Below, one piece after another: positions 45,166-49,809 of a DNA stretch of 49,809 nt; position 1 is the stretch's first letter, and the number at the start of each line of letters is the position of its first letter. The notes below the pieces were generated by a model. That model searched no databases, was not told the origin of the DNA, and saw only the letters and a program-made list of their open reading frames with translations. Position numbers and translations under genes: made by a program. Source of the stretch: a virus; the IMG/VR virus record IMGVR_UViG_3300005518_000006, positions 1 to 49,809 of that record; one strand, given 5' to 3'.

Positions 45166-45178
45166 TTGTGGTAGGTTC
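45166..45178 (+). promoter_or_regulatory. Array promoter motif P2 (TTGTGGTAGGTTC)
   Basis: TGTGG precedes TAGGTT, right after T2. It matches the 43278 motif at 12 of 13 positions. Confidence 0.57.
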
Positions 45179-45257
45179 TTCGTCGGGAGAAATGTCTTGG
45201 ACCGACGCCACTCCCCTTTCCAGAAGGGCCCCCGGGTTTGCGTGCCGGGGGCCCTTC
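45179..45257 (+). ncRNA. Candidate small RNA 2 of the array
   Basis: An ORF-free segment of about 79 bases. It contains GTCGG/CCGAC early on and ends in T3, the perfect 13-bp stem GAAGGGCCCCCGG/CCGGGGGCCCTTC (45223-45257). Confidence 0.48.
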
Positions 45258-45260
45258 CCT

Positions 45261-45266
45261 TATCGT
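45261..45266 (+). promoter_or_regulatory. Array promoter candidate P3 (TATCGT)
   Basis: A TAnnnT-type -10 lies just after T3 but lacks the TGTG extension of P1 and P2, so it is the weakest of the three. Confidence 0.35.
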
Positions 45267-45355
45267 TCTACGGGTCGTCACATCACCCTTGCTCAGATAG
45301 GGATCCCCCCGTGTCGACAAAGAGGGCCCATCGGCTGCTACCGATGGGCCCTTCT
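45267..45355. ncRNA. Candidate small RNA 3 ending in terminator T4
   Basis: An ORF-free segment of about 89 bases that ends in AGGGCCCATCGG/CCGATGGGCCCT (45323-45352). T4 is also placed to end the leftward holin transcript (gene end 45363) and on the minus strand is followed by CTCTTTG, so it may be bidirectional. Confidence 0.45.
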
Positions 45356-45362
45356 GCTTGCT

Positions 45363-45620
45363 CTAGAAGTAGTCGTCCTCGTATTCGCCGGCCTCGCCCA
45401 GGTCGTACGGCTCCCACGCGGGGCCGGCCGATTTCCAGGCCGGCGCTGGAAGGTCCTCAGGGACGTTCGGGACCTTCCAGACAGCGAAAGCCCCAGCCAA
45501 CGCCACAACGACCGCCAGAGGCACCTTCCAGCCCGTAGGAATGCCGGTCACGCCCAACGCGGCCGACGCCAGTAGCCCCACGAGAGCTACGTACATCTTC
45601 GCGTACGCCGCGAACTTCAC
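45363..45620 (-). CDS. Holin (85 aa)
   Basis: The GTG at 45620 overlaps the endolysin TGA (GTGA). It has two hydrophobic helices (about residues 8-25, AKMYVALVGLLASAALGVTG, and 32-50, VPLAVVVALAGAFAVWKVPN) followed by an acidic, Pro-rich tail (PEDLPAPAWK; GEAGEYEDDYF). Two helices, the VPN segment and the place right after the amidase fit actinophage holins. It would form the lesion releasing the endolysin. It is the last gene of the leftward transcript. Confidence 0.8.
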   Translation of the reverse strand: MKFAAYAKMYVALVGLLASAALGVTGIPTGWKVPLAVVVALAGAFAVWKVPNVPEDLPAPAWKSAGPAWEPYDLGEAGEYEDDYF

Positions 45621-46366
45621 TTCGCGCCATCCCCGTCCACGGGCGTAACCGCGCCCTCGATCCGGGAAAGCGTGTCGTGGAACTCCTTGTACCGCGCCAA
45701 CGACACCCGATCCTGCTCATGTAGCCGATCCGCGAGATCGGAATACCGCGCCGTCTCCGCATCCGCGTGCGTCTTCAACGCCGCAAGAATCTCCTGCACT
45801 TCAGCCTCCGTCATTCCCTCGATTGCATCCTTGCTGTGGCCCTCCGAGAACCACGGCACAAGTACCGCGTTGAACTGCCGGATCCGATCCGGCCCCGGGC
45901 ACGTCTTCGCCTTCGGCGTCCACGGACCAGGCGCACCCCACATCGTGTGGTAACCCACGCCCGGATCCTGCGGATCCCGGCACTTCCGCAACGGGAAGTT
46001 GTGCGTCTCGCTCAACCACTTCAACAGCGTCTTGATCGCGGCGAGCTGTAGGTCGTTCCACTCGCCGGCATCCTTGCCCTGCGTCTCGATCGACACATAG
46101 CCGAAGCGCTGAAGACCCCGCATAAACGAGTTCGCCTTCAGGTTCGCATCGGCCTCGTACGCCGTGTCCCGGTACTGCTCGATAGCTCCGTCTTTCCGGA
46201 CGAAGAAGTGCGACTCCACACCATCCGACTTCCCCGAAGAGAAGTACTCGAACAGAGACTTGTTGTCTCCCGAGTCAACGTGCAAGATCGCGCCCATGGC
46301 AATGATCGGTGGATCATTGGGGCCGGGGGCAATCACTTTCTTGATCGCTAGCGGATACCAAGCCAT
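45617..46366 (-). CDS. Endolysin, N-acetylmuramoyl-L-alanine amidase (249 aa)
   Basis: The Amidase_2 domain fills about residues 1-170. The likely zinc ligands are H29 in GAILHVDSG, H140 in GYHTMWG and C156 in KTCPGPD, with E94 in VSIETQGKDAGEW as catalytic or support residue. It cuts the bond between muramic acid and the stem peptide. The C-terminal ~75 residues are a coiled helix (EAEVQEILAALKTHADAETA) rather than a known wall-binding domain. It has no signal peptide and depends on the following holin. Confidence 0.92.
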   Translation of the reverse strand: MAWYPLAIKKVIAPGPNDPPIIAMGAILHVDSGDNKSLFEYFSSGKSDGVESHFFVRKDGAIEQYRDTAYEADANLKANSFMRGLQRFGYVSIETQGKDAGEWNDLQLAAIKTLLKWLSETHNFPLRKCRDPQDPGVGYHTMWGAPGPWTPKAKTCPGPDRIRQFNAVLVPWFSEGHSKDAIEGMTEAEVQEILAALKTHADAETARYSDLADRLHEQDRVSLARYKEFHDTLSRIEGAVTPVDGDGAK

Positions 46367-46442
46367 TCATGTACCTCTCATGTTCTAGACGTTCTCTCTC
46401 GTACTCCTCGTCCAGCCACGAGAAGTACTCATCCTCAGTCAC
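46314..46442 (-). CDS. Small acidic protein overlapping the endolysin start (42 aa)
   Basis: The GTG at 46442 overlaps the sigma-like gene's stop (GTGA). The sequence VTEDEYFSWLDEEYERERLE is acidic and helical. Its last 53 bases overlap the endolysin start in another frame. It fills the 72-base gap that would otherwise separate the two genes, which supports translation. It may be a coupling leader for the endolysin. Confidence 0.5.
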   Translation of the reverse strand: MTEDEYFSWLDEEYERERLEHERYMNGLVSASDQESDCPRPQ

Positions 46443-47206
46443 CGGGAAGGCAGATGCTGCGGGGCACCGTTCTGGTTCTCCGTAATAGCCCGCGCATGAG
46501 CGTTTGAGATTGCACGCCGAGTGCCCACATACTCCGGTTCCTGCTCCCATTCGTCCTCCGGTCCGTCCTCACGTGGCCGGGGACCACCTAGAAAGTCCTG
46601 CATCTTCGCAACCGCCTTATCGATGTACGAGGCAACAGTCGCCTTCGCCACAGGCGCCGGTTCGAATGCCTCACCCAACGCCTCATACGTTTCGCCATAG
46701 GCGAAGTGCTTCTTCAACAGCAGGTACTCAGCCTTCTCTAGCGAACTGAGCGCCAGGTCCACGTCGCACATGATCGCGAGCCACGCGCCACCCTCCGCAG
46801 GGTCGCCGGCCACACGGCCGGCAGACTCGCCACGGAACGGCGGATGCTCCCAGTTCTTCCGCTCAAACACGTAGTGCAGAAGACCCGGGTTCGTCCCGTC
46901 ACCCTTCAACATTCGCTTGGAGTAGAACGTCTCGTCCTCAGGCTCGTAGCCGATCTCCGCTGCCTTCTGCTTCCGGGCATAATCCCGGCACGCGTTCCGC
47001 ATGCTTGCCACAAGCAACCGATCGCCTGTGCCCTCAACGGCAAGGAACTCGGCAAGCTTCCGGGGATGCTGCACACACCACATCAACGCGACCTGAGTCA
47101 GGTCATCCGTATCCGACGTGTGGTACTTCCGTCGCACCGAACGTGCGACCTGAAGCGCGAGTGCTGACAGGCGCTCGAAGTTCTCTTCGATCAGGCGCGC
47201 ACTCAC
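46439..47206 (-). CDS. Sigma-70-like RNA polymerase sigma factor (255 aa)
   Basis: The GTG at 47206 overlaps the RNA ligase stop and has GAAGGGA upstream. Region-2-like sequence (YHTSDTDDLTQVALMWCVQH then ASMRNACRDYARKQKAAEI) fits core-RNA-polymerase binding and -10 recognition. Region-4-like sequence (ALSSLEKAEYLLLKKHFAYG, YEALGEAFEPAPVAKATVAS) fits a helix-turn-helix. The C-terminal ~45 residues are disordered. It could switch host polymerase to phage late or moron promoters; the TTGTGsTAssTTC motifs are candidates. Target promoters are inferred. Confidence 0.78.
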   Translation of the reverse strand: MSARLIEENFERLSALALQVARSVRRKYHTSDTDDLTQVALMWCVQHPRKLAEFLAVEGTGDRLLVASMRNACRDYARKQKAAEIGYEPEDETFYSKRMLKGDGTNPGLLHYVFERKNWEHPPFRGESAGRVAGDPAEGGAWLAIMCDVDLALSSLEKAEYLLLKKHFAYGETYEALGEAFEPAPVAKATVASYIDKAVAKMQDFLGGPRPREDGPEDEWEQEPEYVGTRRAISNAHARAITENQNGAPQHLPSR

Positions 47207-47832
47207 TTCTTTCCCTTCCACTCCTCGTCACGCTCACACGTCACCTTGAACATCTCCTCGGCAGCCGCATGGAAGACGACAACACCCTCAGGCTTGTCGT
47301 ACCCGCCGCGCGCCAAACTGCCGTTCTTCTTCAGGCTGTCCACCGTGGCGCGCACCGCGCCGGTAGAGAACATGCCCTCGTACAGCACCGGCACGATCGA
47401 CAGACCCTTGGGCCATGTCGCGTCGTCGTACAGCGGATCCCACCGGGCCACGTTGAACAGAGAGAAGTAGTTCTCACCCTTCGGGAGCCCGTAGCCACGG
47501 TTGATGCCGTGGCCCCACCACTCACCCATGTGAGTGCCCTCACCGAGGATCCGCACCAGGTCAGCCGCGTTCTTCCCAACCCACGACGCGAAACCATGGT
47601 TGTCGTCCTGCAAGGTGATCAGACCGTTGCGCGCCTGCGCACCAACCAGGTAGAGCCGGTCCTCGTGCAGCACGACCGCGATAGCCTTACGGTCGTTCCA
47701 CAGGTGAAGCAACGGAGCATCCTTCGGAAGCTTCTCAATGATCACCCCCGCGTTCGTGCCGTCGATCTTCTCAGTGATCATGCACTCCCGAAACAAGCGC
47801 GGGATCTTCGGCCATTCCTTGAACTCAATCAC
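47203..47832 (-). CDS. RNA ligase (nucleotidyltransferase, PF09414-like)
   Basis: This 209-residue protein shows the ligase motifs: ITEKIDGTNAGV with K22 as the AMP-accepting lysine, GEWWGHGINRGYG, YFSLFNVARW, EGVVVFHAA and EMFKVTC with the motif V lysine. Family members repair nicked RNA, including tRNA cut by host anticodon nucleases. No polynucleotide kinase was seen nearby. Four phage tRNAs are encoded elsewhere, so a role in protecting RNA is plausible. A DNA ligase function is less likely, given the small size and no accessory domain. Confidence 0.85.
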   Translation of the reverse strand: MIEFKEWPKIPRLFRECMITEKIDGTNAGVIIEKLPKDAPLLHLWNDRKAIAVVLHEDRLYLVGAQARNGLITLQDDNHGFASWVGKNAADLVRILGEGTHMGEWWGHGINRGYGLPKGENYFSLFNVARWDPLYDDATWPKGLSIVPVLYEGMFSTGAVRATVDSLKKNGSLARGGYDKPEGVVVFHAAAEEMFKVTCERDEEWKGKK

Positions 47833-48590
47833 GCACGAACCTCCCGCACATCAACAGCGCCAAGGCGCTTACCGGACCTGGAATACTTGCCGCAATCAGC
47901 GCACTGAAAGCGCTGGAACTTGCTCATCGACGTGTACGCGAAACCCTGAGGCTTCAAGTCGGACGAACCGCACACAGGACATACGTCCTGCTCGAAATCG
48001 TCATACAAAGCGATGTTCGGGTGAGGCTCGATCCACGGCCGAAGAATCTCGTACAACTCCTCAAGCAGAATCACGTCCTGCTTGTTGTAGACGCGCATCT
48101 TCCGCCACGCCTGCGGATCGCCGGCCATGCACTTAATCCACAATTCGTGCCCCTGGTGCTTCACCTTGCCGGCCAACCCCAGCCTCCGAGACACATACTC
48201 AAGCTTGTTCGAAGGGAACTTGAACTTCCGCTTCACAACCTGAAGAAGATCGATCTGCTTATACGGGGACGGAGGAGTCAACCCGTGGAGAAGAAACTCG
48301 CGGTTCATGTGAGGCACATCGAACGTCTTCCCGTTGAAATGCACCACCACATCAGCCTCATTGAGAAGGCTGTGGGCCTTCTCAACCATCAGGCCCGTGT
48401 TCCCCTCGGGAACCACCGCGTACCTACCGGCCGCGAAATGGATCTTCGGATCCCCGAACCACTTCGCTGCGAAACACATCATCTCAGTTGCTTCTAGCAA
48501 CTGGTTGAGACCAACGTTCTGATCCCACATTCCCCAAACGTGCGCGAGGTTCGGGGTTGTCTCGATATCGATTCCGAGAACCTTCAACAA
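47829..48590 (-). CDS. RNase H-like 3'-5' exonuclease with C-terminal zinc ribbon (253 aa)
   Basis: The N-terminal part has GIDIETT with D8 and E10 and then ADVVVHFNGKTFDVP. The YNKQDVILLEELYE segment near residue 175 supplies a further aspartate. This DEDD pattern resembles YprB-type or DnaQ-like exonucleases. The C-terminal part carries CPVCGSSD and, after SKFQRFQ, CADCGK, a zinc ribbon. It could degrade nucleic acid ends in replication or recycle RNA. It precedes the RNA ligase with a 4-base overlap. Confidence 0.82.
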   Translation of the reverse strand: MLKVLGIDIETTPNLAHVWGMWDQNVGLNQLLEATEMMCFAAKWFGDPKIHFAAGRYAVVPEGNTGLMVEKAHSLLNEADVVVHFNGKTFDVPHMNREFLLHGLTPPSPYKQIDLLQVVKRKFKFPSNKLEYVSRRLGLAGKVKHQGHELWIKCMAGDPQAWRKMRVYNKQDVILLEELYEILRPWIEPHPNIALYDDFEQDVCPVCGSSDLKPQGFAYTSMSKFQRFQCADCGKYSRSGKRLGAVDVREVRA

Positions 48591-48656
48591 AGACTCCTAT
48601 CTGTTTCGGACAACCAGTGCCCTCACAGATATTGGACCCCGCGCACGCTCAGGTAT
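48591..48656. other. Short gap upstream of the exonuclease gene
   Basis: This is one of the few noncoding gaps in the operon (66 bases). It holds no clear hairpin. It may carry a promoter or ribosome site for the exonuclease gene; none stands out. Confidence 0.4.
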
Positions 48657-48797
48657 TCAATGAATTACGGGAATGACCACGGTCAAGATCGTCCCCAGGT
48701 TTTCGACATCCGCGCGCCTGACCTTCAAACCGAACGATTCGAGCATGCGAACCACCTCGGCTGTCACCGGGTCAGGCTTCGGCGACTGCGAGCCCAT
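48657..48797 (-). CDS. Hypothetical protein (46 aa)
   Basis: The ATG at 48797 overlaps the end of the previous gene by 26 bases, with GAGG nine bases upstream. The sequence MGSQSPKPDPVTAEVVRMLE and KVRRADVENLGTILTVVIPV suggests a small helix-strand fold. No family is recognised. Confidence 0.58.
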   Translation of the reverse strand: MGSQSPKPDPVTAEVVRMLESFGLKVRRADVENLGTILTVVIPVIH

Positions 48798-48978
48798 GTT
48801 CAGCGGCCTCAACAGCAGCCGCGAAACCCGCGTCGTACGCCGACTCAACCTGCAACGCCGTCAACGCATCCTCAGCATCGATCGACCGCAGATAGCGCTG
48901 TGCCCACACAGACGCCAGGTCATTCGAGTGGTCAGCGTCAAGCCAACCGTTGTAGTCGAAAGCGATACCACGTGCCAT
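48772..48978 (-). CDS. Hypothetical helical protein (68 aa)
   Basis: The ATG at 48978 overlaps the previous TGA (TGATG). The sequence begins MARGIAFDYNGWLDADHSND and ends in a helical AYDAGFAAAVEAAEHGLAVA. The DAGFAAA segment resembles small phage proteins of unknown role that I have seen in actinophages. Confidence 0.63.
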   Translation of the reverse strand: MARGIAFDYNGWLDADHSNDLASVWAQRYLRSIDAEDALTALQVESAYDAGFAAAVEAAEHGLAVAEA

Positions 48979-49229
48979 CAGATCTGCCCCATCGTCTCGG
49001 TAGTCGTCCACTGATCCCCAGCAGACTTCTTCTCTTCTTCCTTCGTCTCCGGAGAGAACTCGCTCAGATCCTGAAACTTCTCCGGATCCGCCACGCCACG
49101 CCGGATATACACCCGGCCGCCATCAACGAAAATGTTGCCGCACGCGCACCGCACCCAATCGTGCCGATGCTTGGACTCGATCACGTCCCCGCACTCTAGG
49201 CACTTAGCGGCATTTCGGATGATTGCCAC
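48978..49229 (-). CDS. Zinc-ribbon protein (83 aa)
   Basis: The GTG at 49229 lies 34 bases inside the primase gene. The N-terminal CLECGDVIESKHRHDWVRCA and CGNIFVDGGRVYIRRG form a clear four-Cys zinc ribbon with a beta hairpin, a type common in phage replication regions. The C-terminal part is acidic and disordered. It may assist the primase. Confidence 0.75.
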   Translation of the reverse strand: MAIIRNAAKCLECGDVIESKHRHDWVRCACGNIFVDGGRVYIRRGVADPEKFQDLSEFSPETKEEEKKSAGDQWTTTETMGQI

Positions 49230-49809
49230 AAACCCAACTCCTTCAGAATGTAGTCCCGGCCATGAGCCAGGTACGTGTCGTTTACGTCGAACGGCAGGAT
49301 CACATTCACTGCGTTCGGGACAGCTTTCATGATCGCTGTCGCGGTCTCACGCCCAGCCTTATCCGGGTCCATCACGACAAACACCTTGTCGTAGTCCATC
49401 AACAGCCGCTTATAGAAGCGGCCCCGCAGTTTCCATTGCCCAGTGCCGGCCAACCCGATAGCCGGCACGCCAACCAAACCAGACATCACAATCGTGTCGG
49501 GCTCGCCCTCACAAAGCGCGATGTAGGGTTCAGAGCGGTGAAGGTCTCGCACATTGAACAACGGTGAGAGACATCCGGCTTCCTGGTGGAACTTGTTTCC
49601 CTCGCCGCTAATGCGGCGGAAACGGATAGCCGCGACACCTGTTGGGGTGATAAATGGAATCGCCAGCATCCCCACCATCTGGTCGTGGTTGTCTTCTGGA
49701 TCCGCGACAAATCCGAGCCGGAAAACTTTAGCAGTTGCACCATCAATGCCCCTGCCCTTCAGGTAGGTAATAGCGTCGTTCGACTGCTTCAACTGCTCGT
49801 AGTATGTCC
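49196..49809 (-). CDS. DNA primase, TOPRIM catalytic subunit (222 aa with the part at 1-145)
   Basis: The gene runs leftward from 145 through the contig junction to 49196. The TOPRIM fold is clear: the glutamate motif CEGEPDTIVMSG with E119 and the MDPDKAGRET motif with D166 and D168. LAGTGQWKLRG lies between, and an N-terminal SEGNKFHQ-like region fits the RNA-polymerase-type primase domain. It makes RNA primers; the CHC2 zinc domain is encoded apart at 811-1125. It lacks a helicase-binding domain, and the separate RecA-like ATPase at 2740-3540 may work with it. Confidence 0.88.
   Translation of the reverse strand, partial: TYYEQLKQSNDAITYLKGRGIDGATAKVFRLGFVADPEDNHDQMVGMLAIPFITPTGVAAIRFRRISGEGNKFHQEAGCLSPLFNVRDLHRSEPYIALCEGEPDTIVMSGLVGVPAIGLAGTGQWKLRGRFYKRLLMDYDKVFVVMDPDKAGRETATAIMKAVPNAVNVILPFDVNDTYLAHGRDYILKELGLWQSSEMPLSA
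49720..49809. repeat. Terminal direct repeat, right copy
   Basis: Identical to positions 1-90; see that entry. It supports a complete circular assembly. Confidence 0.95.

Noticed and set aside
45363-47221. Toxin-antitoxin pair with the HTH protein
   Set aside because: No toxin-like gene is adjacent to the HTH protein at 44517; neighbouring leftward genes are holin and amidase.

Overview
The window is a complete circular contig of a tailed actinobacteriophage. Its first 90 bases are repeated as its last 90, so the unique genome is about 49.72 kb. Several features point to a temperate podovirus of Streptomyces or a close relative: high GC with many GTG and TTG starts, a WhiB-family regulator, a secreted TALPANSVGTAQ-type protein, an N4-gp56-like capsid protein, a portal and short-tail nozzle proteins without a tape measure, and a tyrosine integrase beside a repressor-like gene. 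The host and virion type are inferred from families recognised by eye; no database was searched.

Layout. (1) A leftward operon begins at a promoter near 6.74 kb, runs through the contig junction and ends at 45.36 kb. It carries small zinc-ribbon proteins, a Cas4-like nuclease, a RecA/DnaB-like ATPase, an Acb2/Tad1-like protein (candidate anti-CBASS sponge), endonuclease VII, a primase split into CHC2 zinc-finger and TOPRIM polypeptides, a SLOG/DUF2493 protein, an exonuclease, an RNA ligase, a sigma-70-like factor, an amidase and a holin. Almost all genes overlap by 4-20 bases (ATGA, GTGA, TGATG). (2) A rightward set (6.96-9.49 kb) holds small membrane and metal-binding proteins. (3) The lysogeny switch (9.5-11.6 kb) has a leftward repressor and a rightward integrase with back-to-back promoters sharing ACGTTGACA. 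(4) A leftward virion operon (35.9 to 11.8 kb) encodes terminase, portal, collagen-like spike, three tRNAs, a 1,665-aa virion protein and other internal proteins, an NlpC/P60 hydrolase, tRNA-Lys, scaffold, capsid, membrane proteins and tail proteins.

(5) A noncoding hub (35.92-37.13 kb) is packed with palindromes and GTTGCC-N3-GGCAAC inverted repeats. (6) A rightward accessory region (37.1-43.2 kb) consists mostly of genes of unknown function. Many are each preceded by the same module: a strong hairpin, a second inverted repeat and the start-associated sequence ATGGGGAGTGGTT. It ends with a WhiB gene that has an extra zinc ribbon. (7) From 43.2 to 45.36 kb, seven strong terminator-type hairpins alternate with an extended -10-like motif (TTGTGsTAssTTC). 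These frame a secreted protein, an XRE-type HTH protein and three terminator-bounded units of about 98 bp without ORFs, which are candidate small RNAs.

The most unusual content is the start-associated module family, the tandem terminator/promoter units, the GTTGCC inverted repeats and an apparent small-terminase-like domain fused to the large terminase. No DNA polymerase was recognised, so the phage probably uses host polymerase for replication.
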